Of a stretch of 64,000 nucleotides of DNA, positions 28,339-40,000 are shown piece after piece. The position numbers and the translations under genes were made by a program. The notes under the pieces are model-generated. The model ran no database searches. It was not told where the DNA came from and saw only the letters and a program-made list of their open reading frames with translations. The DNA is from Anas platyrhynchos. Its lineage: Eukaryota; Chordata; Aves; Anseriformes; Anatidae. Each line of letters begins with the position of its first letter. Positions within the stretch are counted from its first letter, which is position 1. The stretch spans positions 11,891,501 to 11,955,500 of the forward strand of contig NC_092604.1 of the NCBI RefSeq assembly GCF_047663525.1, in the 5' to 3' direction.

Positions 28339-28520
28339 GTGTGTCCCCACCCGGGTACCTGGGTCGTGTCCCCCCCAGTGGTATGTGACCCCCCCAGGTA
28401 TGTGTGTCCCCCCTCCGGGGTGCTCATGTCCCCCCCGGGTACGTGCGTCCCCCTTCGGGTACTCGTCCTCCACCCGGTACACGCGTCCTCTCCGGGTCCG
28501 TGTCCCCCCCCCCGGTCCGT
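28339..28520 (+). repeat. Minisatellite abutting the KCNT1 exon 2A donor
   Basis: About eight or nine imperfect units of roughly 18-25 bp share a GTGTCCCCCC core and a GGGTAC core. In transcript orientation this is a G-run-rich array (GGGGGGACAC, GTACCCGGGT) that begins about 20 nt inside the intron after exon 2A. The units differ by substitutions and small length changes, so the boundaries are approximate. Confidence 0.75.
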
Positions 28521-28537
28521 AGCCGAGCCCCCCGAAC

Positions 28538-28699
28538 CTGTCGTCGCTCTGGAAGGACTGATCGCCCAGCAGCAGGTCGCGGAAGCGGTAGCGGGGCGGC
28601 AGGGGCAGCACCTCGGACTCCAGCTCCGTCATCTTCAGGGCGGCGATGTCCAGGATCAGCCCGCTCCTGCGGCCCCCGCAGCCGCCGGGCGACGACAGC
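28538..28699 (-). CDS. KCNT1: KCNT1 exon 2A (Slack-A conserved leader)
   Basis: This internal exon is 162 nt long: one nt completes an Arg codon, then 53 codons, then AG. The acceptor reads CTCCCGCAG|GCTG. The peptide starts [13 protein letters not shown], passes through [16 protein letters not shown], and ends with [16 protein letters not shown] and QSFQSDD. This is the part shared with KCNT2 (Slick), whose own start Met aligns with the internal Met of KMTELESE (ATG at 28632-28630). The donor is ACAG|GTTCGG, weak at +3 to +6. The frame closes correctly into the shared exon, where the split AG gives Arg before the expected VQVEF sequence. The opposite strand carries a long proline-rich open frame that is only a GC-driven shadow. 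Confidence 0.92.
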
Positions 28700-29140
28700 C
28701 TGCGGGAGACGAGGGGGCAGCGGCGGTGAGATTGGGTTTGGGGTGGGGGGGGGGGGCTCCCTGCCCTGCCCTGCCCGGCCCTGCCCTGCCCGTCCCCCGT
28801 CCCCCCCCTCCCGGTACCTCCTCCCACCCCCCCGCAGCCCCGCACGCACCGCCCGTGCATTTACATTGCGGGGCCGGCGGCGGCGCCCCCCCGGCAGAGC
28901 GCCCCCCCCGGGGGCATGGGGGCGCCCGTGGGGCTCCGCCGGCTTCGGGAGTGGGGAGGGGGCAGAGCTCGGGCCTCCCCCCCCCCCACCCTGCTCGGCT
29001 CTGCTCGCTGCGCAGGGCAGCGCAAGGAGAGGAGCCCCTGGAAATGGCAAGGGGAAATAAAAGAGCTCGCAGGGGAGCTCTACAGCCGAGAGCCAAAGCC
29101 GGATCCTCCCCCTCCGCTCAACCCCCTCCCCACCACCCAA
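28700..29140 (-). promoter_or_regulatory. KCNT1: CpG-rich block upstream of KCNT1 exon 2A
   Basis: A strongly GC- and CpG-rich segment with homopolymeric G/C runs lies upstream (in transcript terms) of exon 2A, extending the GC-rich block around the exon. It could be only composition around a GC-rich exon, or a minor promoter. The internal Met of exon 2A, which aligns with the KCNT2 initiator, would then be usable. There is no direct evidence of transcription starting here. Confidence 0.35.
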
Positions 29141-29999
29141 GGAAAAAAAAAAAAAGTAAGGGTGGTGGAGAGACAAGGAGACGGCTCCCCGGCTGCTGTG
29201 CCGGGAGCAGAAGCACAACCTCCTCCCCAGCCTGCCGGCACTTAAATCATCCGGACAGTCCCGCTATTAAATGAGAAACCGCGAAGGCTGATGACTCAGT
29301 CATCTGTCCAGCCGCCAAGTGTCATGGCCGAGAGGATCTATCACCCGTCCCTCGGCGTGCTCACGCCTCTGATCAGAGGTGCGGGGGATCGCGGAGCCTG
29401 GGAGAGATCCAAAGCGGTGGTTCAGACAAAGAGGGCTTTGTACGGTCACCTACACGCAGCCTGTTCCTGCCACACGGCACAGAGGCGAAGCTCAGCCAGC
29501 TCCCAGACTGGCATTCGAGATGCTAAGGGCTCGTCTTGGCTCTCCTTTGTCAAACCACACTCACCAAACATGGGTACTGCACCGCTCCCCGTGTCATCTA
29601 GGGCTGCCAATTAGAGCTGATGGGAGTTAAGCTCATTTCACAAGGCAACAAAGCCATTGAATCCTGGAGAGCCAACGTGCAGGCACACAAAGCAAGATCC
29701 CTGGTCCCGAGCCTCTGGGTCCTGACTTCAATTTCAAATTAATCTGCACCATGAGAGTCACTCCAGTTTCACAGCCCTTTGTGGAAAGCAGGATGGAGGG
29801 GGAGAGCTCAAAGAGGAAATGTGGCACCTCTGCAGCAAGACAATTCTTTGCCCTCACACTTAAGCTTGAAGTGAGAGGTATGCAAACAGCTGAAAGGGTC
29901 CAACTCCTGCCAGGGGCACTTCCAAGGGGCTCACCCCAAGCCTCTCCAAGACTCACTCCTACCACCTTCCCTTGGCCTCCAGCACATAGCATACAGGGG

Positions 30000-30040
30000 A
30001 GAAAAAGAAAAAAAAAAAGAAAAAAGAAAAAGAAAAAAGC
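30000..30040 (+). repeat. A-rich low-complexity (GA5-11)n patch
   Basis: Runs of A interrupted by single G residues in the KCNT1 intron. Confidence 0.85.
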
Positions 30041-33000
30041 TTCAAATAGCTTGACAGTAGATTATCAACAAGCAGACATCTAACTTCTTGCTGCAGGCTG
30101 CAGAGATCTGAGGCTCCCCAGATCTTCTCCTACCTCTGACAACTCAGCCCCGTATGTAACTCCCCAGCTGACGAGGTTCCAAAGTGCTGAGCAGCTGCTG
30201 GTTGTAACTTTCTGGAAGAGCAACCAGCATGCAATATTTCTGCTGAACACAGCCCCAGAAGACAGTGCAGCTCGCTCCCAGCACTTCAGATGATTTTCAC
30301 TAGGTTTTTTGCTACTTAATTCTACACCCCCAGAGCTTTTCAGTTCCTTTTAGCTACCATATGCACACTGCAGCCGAGGCTCGGTGCTGAGTAATGCATC
30401 CGTGCAGGGCCTTGGGCTTCATGGAGGTTATTCTAAGATAAAAATTGATCCGAAACTTGGTCTATAAGAGAAATCAGACCAAATTCCTGTCAACTCAAAG
30501 AATCCCTCTGGATCAATTGATACAAGCACGGAAGTTAGCTGTCCATCTCTAGCTCACTCTGCAAAAGAGGATCTAACGCTAATCTAATCACAAAGCCACA
30601 ATTAAGTCTTTCCTCTTAGAGCCCAACCAAGGTTATGCCAAAAGCCTTCTTTCACCAGGGCACCCCCAGCAAAGCGCAGGTCCAGCTGAGACTTGTTGCT
30701 GTGAGGAACAGGACAGCAACCTAAACTTGCACTTTCAAGGAGAGGAAAAAAATAAATAAATAAGAAAAGTCATCATTATACTCGTATACTTTTATACTTA
30801 TTATCCTACATGCTTTAAAATGGAGAGCCAGGTGCTGACTCCAGCCGTGGGCAATTGTATTTGCATCTGAAGTGGATTGTTACACACAGCAATCGCCTTT
30901 GATTATTAGGTGCCTGCTTAAAGGAGCGAGCATGTTGCTTCCTTTCCCCGAGAAAAGGCACAAAGCTAAGGCTGCTCAGCTCTGGATGCACCGACTGCCA
31001 TGTGGAAAGGGCACCTTTACGCAGCGCTGCCATCACATCCTTCCTGGTGTGGGTAGGGTGAGGGTAGGCAGGGCTGCCGTGACCCTGCACCCACTGGAAG
31101 CTCAGGGCACCCTTATCTGTGCACGGCCATCCTCTTCAAATGTCAAGCCTTTGTTTGATTTTTTTCTCTAACATCACTCCTTTTAAACCAAATTAATCCA
31201 TCTCCTTTGGCCTCAGACCATGCATCAAATTCATGAAGCAAAGCAAATATTTGCCAATGTACTTTATTGCTTCTAAGAAATTGTAATAAAATCCAGCGAT
31301 ACAGTATCTTTGGAAACACAATTTCTGCTATGTATTTGCATCGGAGTTTGTTCTCACATCCACAGTAACACCTACATTTTGCATACATTCCTTTTTTATT
31401 CTCACGTATAGAATCATTCAGAATTTTTAAAGTTTGGCACATTTCTTTATTCTGGCTTCAGATGGAGGTTTGGTAAGACAAATATCACATGCACCTATTT
31501 GATAAAGACATCTTTCCTACACACTGACTTCAAGATGTGTTGCAAATCAACGTTTCATGAAAAAAAGTGCTACTGCAGTGCACCCAGATTTCCTTACATC
31601 GGTACAGAGAATTTGCAACCCTCCTCTCCGCCCAAACACTGGGATTCTGAGCTATAGAAATGCCACAGCAACACAGACAGTTCTTCCAAGCAATAGTGGT
31701 ATAAAATAAAAAATTCATGAACAAGCTTGCTTATTGCATAGTCTTCAAATACTACTGGAAAAAAAAAATAAAAAATCCCAAAGTGGTTTATAGCTAAATA
31801 CAGGACTGCAGCTTTATTTTTATCTTGCCTTTCCTTCCTTCCTCCAGAGCCACGTACAACTAAAAATGCACGCTGTAATCAGCATATGGAAACCTCAACA
31901 CTATTCCACTTCATCGCTACCACACCGTCTCTCCCCCAGCTTGGCCGGCTCCCCGCAGCAAGCAGCGCGCTGCGAGGGGGACACCCTCCTGCTCTGCGCC
32001 TTGGGAACACACAAGCTGGGATCAAGCTGAGCGTGATCCACCTGAAACCTCGCCGTCGCTCTCTTCTACCACTGAACTGCAGCCTGGCGCAGTCACAGGG
32101 CCATTTCAGCAACACAACTGCCCCTTGCAGCATGCTCCACCAGGTTGCAGAGCTGCACCAGCCTTGGTTTTCTTTGGTAAGCGTCCTCATGCATGGGCTT
32201 GTAACGACCTCTTTCCTTCTTCCCTTGCTTTATTTCCCCAGAGGGCATACAGGAAAGCTTTGCTGATGGCAGCATGGTCCCCAGAAACTGAAGGCACACG
32301 CAGGAGAGCAGCAAGAGCCCAGGCACCCACCTGCACCCAGCGTCAGCGCCTGCCCTGCAGAGCTCATCAGACACGGTTCTGGTCCTTATCACCCAGAGAC
32401 AGCCTTGCCTCAGAGGACACCCCACAGGCTGGTAGCTTGTTGCAGCACGTTTTAGGATTTTACCACTATTTTTGAGTGTATACGTCAATGATGAGGATGG
32501 ACACAACCCAAGTTCCTCTGATGCTTCCTTGCATGCTGCGCAGGACATGCTTGGCTGCCAGCCCGTGCCATCTCTCACCCTCGGAGCAGGAGCTCTCTGG
32601 GCCCTGAACTCCCTCTCCAGAAGGTGAGTCCCATCCCCTTCTCTTCCCCCACAGCAAGAAGAGTGAGGTCCCACAAGAGCATGTGGGTCTCCAAGCTCCT
32701 GGCCCACGCCCAGCCCTGATCCCATCAGCTGCTGCCTGCGAACAGAGCCCTGCAGGAAATTCTGCCCTTTCGTTTTCTATATTTATTAAAATATATATAA
32801 TCATCATTTATTTGCTTCTCCTCCCACAGCTCTTATGGTTACCGGGTTACAGTTGTCATTACCCCTTCTTTTCTTTTCTATTTTTTTTTTTTCCTTCTGA
32901 GTGACATCCCTGTGGGGTCTCCTAATGGCCGAGTGCGTGGGGAGCAGGCACAGCCTCCGGAGCTGGGCACGCGTGGGCACCGCTGTCTTGGCCAGGAGCT

Positions 33001-35653
33001 GAGTGCCCTTTGCAAGGGGCCACGCTGGGGAAGAGCACACACACGACATGTGGTTTTTCTCCCAAAAAAAACACATTTTAAACATCTATCTTCTAAGCAC
33101 AAGTCTCATAACCAAGAGGTAAGCGACTGCAACCAGAATGCCTCCCAGCCTTAAAAATAATCCACGAGGAACAAAAGTGCTGCAGGATGCACAAATGGAG
33201 CCTGCCCCAGCACAGCCTCGTGAAACACCACTCCAAAGGAGCATTCATTGAGGGCAACCCCACAGACCAAGCGTGGGGGCAGCAGTGATGAACTGGTGAG
33301 CTTGCAGTGCTACTCCACGACCACACATGAAAAAGAGCTCAAACAACAGGCACTGGGGACCCAGGCACTACAGCCCTCAGCTTGACACAGAGATAGGGAA
33401 TCAGGAGAAGGTGAGAGGGGATCTGTTTGCCTCAATAAGACCATTTTCTTCTTAAACATTTCTGTGTCTACAAGCAAACAGCTTCCACGTCATTTAATTT
33501 TTATCAGCTTCTTGTTGCTTGTAGGATGGTCACACTTCTTGACTCAAAAAGAGTTTTAAGTGCTCCAAAGGATACAAAGAGGCCCCTCATAATGCCCATG
33601 CCACTGTTCCAGCTGCTTTTGGCAGCCTTGTCCCAGGCCATGCTCAGTGGGTACGGCGGGTGCAAAACATCCCCACACACACATGCAAGATGTGAAGTGC
33701 TTGGTCCCCAAATTTAACTCCTGCATCCCCATTTGCATCTCCCTGAACAGCCACACCGTCCATGGCAGGGGCTGCAGTTGCTCAAAACTTCTACATAAAA
33801 CCGCTCAGACCTCTGACGAATCCATCTATTGCTTCGCTTTCAACAAGCGGAGGCAATTTAGCTCCACAGGCCTTGCAGAAAATTTAGCATTTTGTGTATT
33901 TCACTTTGAAAACTAACAGGAAGCGTGAGTCAGTGCACAACTCCGCAAGCGTTCTCCCCGCTGGCAATGCTATTTTCTAGAAGATAAAAGTATAAATTGT
34001 ACCTTCCAGGTCCAGAGTCATTTTTCTTATTAGACAACCCCGTATTAGCAATTCAGTGCCACATATCCCCGTTCCCTTCTGGCCTGATGCACACGTACAG
34101 TTTGTACCACAGGGTGAAACTCCCCGCAGCCGAAGCCCCGCCGAGGAGGTTTGTCACCCCCTTGTCCCATCGGGCACACCAGTGGCACAACCCGGCACCA
34201 AGCCCCCCTGGCCCAGCCCTTGCACCAGCAGCGATTGCTCCTGGCAGAGGTAAACACGTTGGGCTGATGCCCCAGGAGCCAAAATAATGTTGGGGGAAAG
34301 GAGGAGGGGAGCAGAGGCTGCGTGCCCTGGGCACAGATCAGCTCCCTCCTCTGCCAACCTGGCCTGGGGCTGCCACACCAATGGAGCGAGACCAAGGCAT
34401 AGAAACAGGTTCCAGATTGTGACATCCATCTAGTTACAGCTAACATCTGGGGGGATGAAGCCCCCCAGACACAAACGGCCTAGGCCAGGACAGTCCCAGC
34501 CCATGGCCACCCGTCCTCGCCGGCCCTTCCCGGCACCACAGCCACGGGCAGCCTGTGCGGGAAGGACAGACCCAAAACGCTCCCAGCCTGCGAGCTGAGG
34601 TCGCTAACCCTGCCGGGAAGCTGCTGACCCGGTGATCTCTGGGGCTATTTATGGATTTTGCCATTAGAGTGGATTTTCCCCTCGCACGCTGCTGCTGAAG
34701 AGCAGGATTCCCCGAGTTCAGCCCTTCCCAGCAAGGACTGGAGCCTTCGTCCTTATCACGATGTTGGGCCTGCAAGGTGGCCTGGCAGCACGTGCGAGTT
34801 CATCCAAAAGTAGAATCGCTCCCAGAGTTCAAGAAGCCAAGCAACAAGGACAGATGCTGCTGGGAGTAAGAAGCGATCCCTCCCTCACGATCCCATGCCA
34901 CGAGGCCCCTCGGTGTCACTGGGGGGATTTCTGAGGCCTGCACCCCGGGCTCCCTGAAATCACCAGGCCTTCAGTGACAGGGTGCTGCCACGGGCAGGGA
35001 CAACAGGCTCACAATTCACATCAAACCACAAAAAATTAAACCGAAACAGATTATTAAACTGAAAAGACAGCAATGCAGATATAATTCCTACCGACACCAC
35101 CACAAGCCCCCACACCTCAGCGGCTCCTCTGCTCACCTCCTTTAGCTGTCGCTTTTCTCAATGCGGCCACGCTCACTGCCCAGCCCCGGGGCAGCCCATC
35201 TGTCCACGAGCTGGAGATGCCACAAATAACCTCGCCCACAGGTCTCTGTCCCCCTTTTTCCAAGGTTTCAGGTCTTTTCGGACGCCCTGAAAACCCTTCT
35301 GGCTGCAGGCACGCTCCTGGCCCAGGCTCTGCAGCCTGAGTGCTCCTCGGCCACCCAGCCTCGCTGTGCTGTGTCCCTTCCCGTGTCACCCTTCCCATAT
35401 CACCCAGCAGCTGCCCCTGGGGACCCTGCTCCAGCTGCTGACACTGCGAGGAAGGCCAGAAGGCCGAGTGGGTCTCAGCTCTCCCATGCAAACACTTCTC
35501 ATCCCCCACAGACCCTACTGCTCCATCGCAGGCACCAGCACGCCCCTTTGCACGACACAGGCAGACCTCCTCCCTCCAGCCTGGGGTGCAGAAAAGCTTT
35601 CCTCCAGCCGAACTGAGCCTTGACATTCCTTTGCCCTCGTGCTGTTGCCCCAA

Positions 35654-35682
35654 TTTTTTATTTATTTATTTATTTATTTATT
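35654..35682 (+). repeat. (TTTA)n microsatellite
   Basis: About six to seven uninterrupted TTTA units, following a CCAATTTT lead. Confidence 0.92.
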
Positions 35683-36006
35683 AATTTTTCCTGGGGCTTC
35701 CCATCCCCACGCGGAGCTTACCTGGGACCGATTTCATCCACCCCACCTTGGGAGCCAGCCAAAAGCCTCATCTCTGTAGACGCCTGGCTGCAGGCAGGAG
35801 AAAGCTACCTGCTCCCGGCTGCCATCAGGATGAGGAAGGAGAGCCCATCCAGGCCGAGCTCGTTAATCCCCAGCATCGTTATTCCCAGGAACTGACGGCA
35901 CACCTGGTATCCCACAGCACAGGATCCTCTCGCTCACCCTTCTGCTCCCAGCTCTTACATGCCCTCCCAAATCTGCCAGTGCCCAACACTTTTCAGGCTC
36001 ATATTC

Positions 36007-36033
36007 AAAAAAAAAAAAAAAAAAAAAAAAAAA
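36007..36033 (+). repeat. Poly(A) tract, 27 bp
   Basis: Uninterrupted A run about 350 bp upstream of the LINE relic. It is on the wrong side to be that element's tail in plus orientation. Confidence 0.95.
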
Positions 36034-36369
36034 GGCTGCAAAATCAGGACACTGCTAATTCTTGCTAATGATCTGCTGGGAAAATCCTCCCCTCTGCTCT
36101 AAGCAGCCAGGAACAAAGCACAGAGAAGAAACTTCTCGGCACTCCAGACCCCTGCAGAACGCTCCCTTCTACTGAGAGCAGAAAATAATAGAGAGGCGTG
36201 GGAGGAGGAAGAGTCTCTGCACATTGCTCGGGGATACAAAGGCTTACAGGAATAAACCCCGAGAGGCAGGCTTGTCAACCTGCCTGCCAGACCAGGGCTG
36301 TGATGGGGCGAAGGGGGGGATATCTCCCGGATTAGGAGACGGGAAACAAACAGGAGGGCAACATGAAGC

Positions 36370-37090
36370 AAACGTTGTGTGGGGGGTCCCACAAGGCTCG
36401 CTGCTATTCCGCGAATTCAGAAGTGATGGCGAGGAATCCAAATTATCCAGCATGGCCAAGCCTGGACCTGACTGTGAAGAGCTGCAGGAGGATCTTACAG
36501 TACTGTGTGACCTGACGATAAAATAACAACGAAAATTAGCATCAGTAAATGCCAACTGATCCCAAATGCGGAGGAAGGGGGGTGACGTATTCCTGCACAG
36601 GCACTAAAAGGTCTGCAAATTAGCAGCCAGAAAAGACCAAAGTCACTGCAGAGAATGCCACGGAGTCAGCAGCTGCCTGTCAGTGGTGGTCGGAGAAGAG
36701 GAGCAGAACCCGAGCAGAGGCTGTTGGGCTGCAGGCAAACCCGCACTGAGCAGCGCACAGTTCTGGTTCCCCTCCTCAGAGATGATGTGGCACAGAGAAG
36801 GGCAACAGAGCTGACTACGGGGATGTAAAGCACTTTGTACAAGGAGAGACTAAATAGATCAGGAGGAGCCTTAAGCCTGGAAAGAGACGCGATGAAAGGG
36901 AGGTGAGATCAGACAGAGCGACCAAGGAGCACATCACTGGAGCTGCAGGAGCCCTGGGCAATTACAGGGCAGCAGGGCTCAAGCAGAAAGCAGCTCAAGC
37001 AGCGTGCTTTCACAGACCAACCTCTTCAGAGAAGCCACATCCTCTGGTGGAGGCAGAAAGTAATAGGTTTAAGAGGGACCAGGCAGGTCC
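36370..37090 (+). mobile_element. Ancient CR1/L3-like LINE relic (reverse transcriptase 3' part)
   Basis: Translated remnants include WGVPQGSLLF near 36380-36410, matching the GVPQGS-x-LGPLLF block of LINE reverse transcriptases. In the expected downstream order come a CTGCAGGAGGATCTTACAGT block (about 36481), a CATCAGTAAATGCCAACTGA block (about 36540), AGAAGGGCAACAGAGCTGAC (about 36797), GGAGAGACTAAATAGATCAG followed by CCTTAAGCCTGGAAAGAGACG (about 36842-36890), and AAAGTAATAGGTTTAAGAGG (about 37056). These are diverged counterparts of landmarks in CR1/L3-class elements. The frame is broken and parts are deleted, so it cannot encode a functional protein. Confidence 0.65.
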
Positions 37091-40000
37091 CCAGGGAGGT
37101 ATCCATCCCTGTGGCTCAGCACAGCCGTGGGACACGGTCCCAGCCCCAGCAGCACAACCAGAGGCTGTGCTGTGCCTGCCCCAAGTGCCTGCCACCAGCC
37201 ACAGGGCCAGAGGCACCTGGGTTCACCCTAGCACGGCCACTTGTCTGTTTTTATTCACAAGAAGAATGAATGAGCTGTTCCACAGTCCGGCACAGTTTGG
37301 CACGGACGCAAGAGAAATATTAACAAGGCTCCAAAACAAATTGAGAGCAGCACTTGGGAACCATGCGTGGAGGTCAGGAAGAGGTCTCCGTTGGAGAGCT
37401 GGGAGGATCCAAATAGATGCTGCACATATTTCTGCAGAGCACAAAAAGCCTTGAGCACAAGCAATGACCTACTTTGCTGCCCTCCAGCGAAGGGTGACAC
37501 AGCCATGCAAGACCCCAATGGCATTTTCTAATTAAATGCAATATCAAGGACATTTCTGAAACCCTTCTCCAATGATGGTCGGGTGCTGCAGGATGGTTTT
37601 AGCAGCACCACCTGCTGACAGACGTGCCCAGCCCTGGACTTCAGGCTCCTGCGTGCTGCCCCGTCCTAGGCAGCTGAGGAAAACAAGAGCAGAATTCCTT
37701 CTTATCTCTGCTAGATAAACACTGAAAATACGTGGTGTTTGGCCCTGGAGTTTTATGGCTCCCTATTGCAATTTCTCCTGGAACAGGGAGGCCAAGATCC
37801 CCACAGCCACAACCGTTGTTGCAATCCACGAGGTTGGCTTTTTGGAAGCTGATAAATGTCTAAGCTGGTAATCTAGCCTGGCAGAGCTGGTCATTAATTA
37901 GCTACAGAGTCTGGTTCAGTGCGAGCCCTGCCAAGGAAGCATCTTGCCTCTCATTTCCAGGAAGTGGAAAGAGAGCTGCAGGCTGCCTGCTACGGGCACC
38001 ACTCCTCCGCTGAACCGAGCCAGGTCACTCGACAGACCCAGCGTGGAGCAGAAAAAGCCACAGGAGAGCCATCCTGTGCCCGGAGGAGTGTGCACATTGA
38101 GCCCGAACCCAGTTTTAGTCGATGTCTTTCTGTTGCATTCACATCCCTCATGGACTCAGACCAGCCCTCGCATCGAGACGAAGCCCTGGAGAGCCAAGGA
38201 CAGCGGGCACCCGGCTGGCCTGGCCCCAGCAGAGGCTCTTGCCAGAGAGGCAGGCGATGCCTCCAGGCGGTGTTTGCTGCCGCTTTGTTTTTGCTTTCAG
38301 CCTGGCTGCAACTGCCAGGACAGCGAGCACGATGCTGGCTGCCAGCCCGGTGGGACTGGGGGCAGACCCCGCTGCAGCACAGCCCCCGTTGAGACCAAGC
38401 CCCCTCCACGAGCACGGAGCAGAAAGCGGCTGCCTCTCTCCACCCAGGACACCCAGGAGCCAGGGCAGCAGCAAGCAGAGAGGCACAGTGGATGCGTAAA
38501 GGACCGACACACTGCCCCATAACGGGGGCAGCCACCACAGCCCCTGAGAAACCTTTGGAGCGAACAAACCCAGCAGTGAAGTGCACCCCATGGTGCAGGG
38601 ACTGGTCCCACGGTGCAACACCAGTGACACAAATGTCCCCCCCCATCTGCAGCTCTCCATCCCCCAGCTTCAGCCTCTCCAGGGCTCGCACCGGTGACAC
38701 CGTGCCCTGCGGATCCCGTTGGGATCGGATCCCAAGGCCGTGGCGAGGTGCCCAGCCGGCACGGGATGAGCAGCACACAGACAGCACTCCTGGAGGAGGC
38801 TGCAAAACCAACCACGAGAAAAGCCACGTACGTCTGAGGCACGGCCGCGATGCTCCTAAACGGCTTCTCCAGGTACCACCGCACGTGTCTTCTCCGTTCG
38901 CCTTTTTCTTCTGAAACAAGCCATGGTGACGGGAGGCAGCGGGTGGAAAAGCCGCGTCTGCTCTTGCACGTCTGCTTCGCTCGCAGGCCCCCTCGCTTGT
39001 GCAGGGTATTTTCGCGTGAGCCCTTCCATATGGCCTCTCATCCATCACTGCTCCTTGCCAGAGTGCCCTTACATGGGCAAGGCGGAGGAAGCAGAGCTTC
39101 TGGCCAGGGGGAAATCCTGTATTCCCCTAAGTGACAGCCTAGCTCCTTGTACAAACATTTACCCATGTTTCCCATGAGGTAGGAAAGTAAAATTTAGGCT
39201 ATGTGTACCCTAAGTGCCAGAAATGTGTATTTGTTCTCCAAACAGTCCTTTAAGTGCTTTTATGGTTAACCCCTTGCTTTCCGACAGCTTCCAGGACCAT
39301 TGTCCCCTTCCAACTAGGACCAGCAGAGAGCACACGGACACTTACACCCACACCTGCACACTCCGGTGACCGAGCAGATGGAGTTCCTCTCCACCAGCTC
39401 CCAAGTCACCCCTAGATTTGCAGAGCAAGAGGACAACAGAGGCGTCAACCCATTTTAATGGGGCCAGCCCAGCTGACATCCCCTTGAACACGAACGTTAG
39501 GCAGAAGGCACATTTAACGTCCTACACATCTTCGCCTCTCAGCTCTACCCGGCTCTCACATCACATCCCTCGCACACACCTCTGGTGCCGGGTCCGCTCG
39601 TCTGCCACCACCCCACAGCCACACAGAGCGGGGCCAGGAACCCATAAAGGGGTCCTAGAGTGTAGCCTCAGCTGTTCAGAGGAGAAGCCCCAGGAGGCGA
39701 GGAGGAAGGTCTCGCTCCGGCACAGGCGAGCACCCAGCGCAGCGATGCGCACCCCCAGCCCCAGGGGGAAGCCAAGCAGCAGAGCAGCCAGCGGGCCCCC
39801 AGACCACCCAGCGGGCGGGATGGTGCTCGTTGCTCCAGCACGTTTCTCTTTGCACTGTTTACAGGGAATGTTTCTTTCTCCTTCAGCACTGAAAGGCTAC
39901 GTTAGAGATCCGGACTGCACCGAGCCTGGGAAACGGGCAGCTGCAGGAAACTGCCGAGTCCTGCGGGCTCAAGGCAGCTCGTTTGGTACCTCTGGAAGGG

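Larger units (their letters stand above)
8301..28537 (-). other. KCNT1: KCNT1 intron between exons 2A and 1B
   Basis: About 20 kb without a recognisable exon, RNA gene or intact mobile element. GC-rich stretches alternate with AT-rich islands, notably 13160-13370, 15180-15620, 18360-18500 and 24300-25030. The islands are rich in TAAT/ATTA homeodomain-type core sequences and could be conserved non-coding elements. Homopolymer runs occur at 10296-10314 and 12707-12725 (A) and near 10498-10520, 11450-11466 and 25020-25034 (T). Long antisense open frames near 27745-29274 reflect GC-rich composition, not genes. Confidence 0.6.

Noticed and set aside
27745-29274. 509-codon plus-strand open frame rich in proline
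   Set aside because: It runs antisense through KCNT1 exon 2A and its minisatellite. The composition is GC-driven, it has no domain and it lacks splice logic.
36007-36033. Long A runs (also 4944-4969 and 41982-42009) as tails of processed pseudogenes
   Set aside because: No degraded coding sequence or target-site duplication was recognised next to any of them.
37990-39048. 352-codon minus-strand frame in the KCNT1 intron
   Set aside because: No recognised family, no domain-like pattern and no clear splice sites; other frames are equally open over the same GC-rich stretch.
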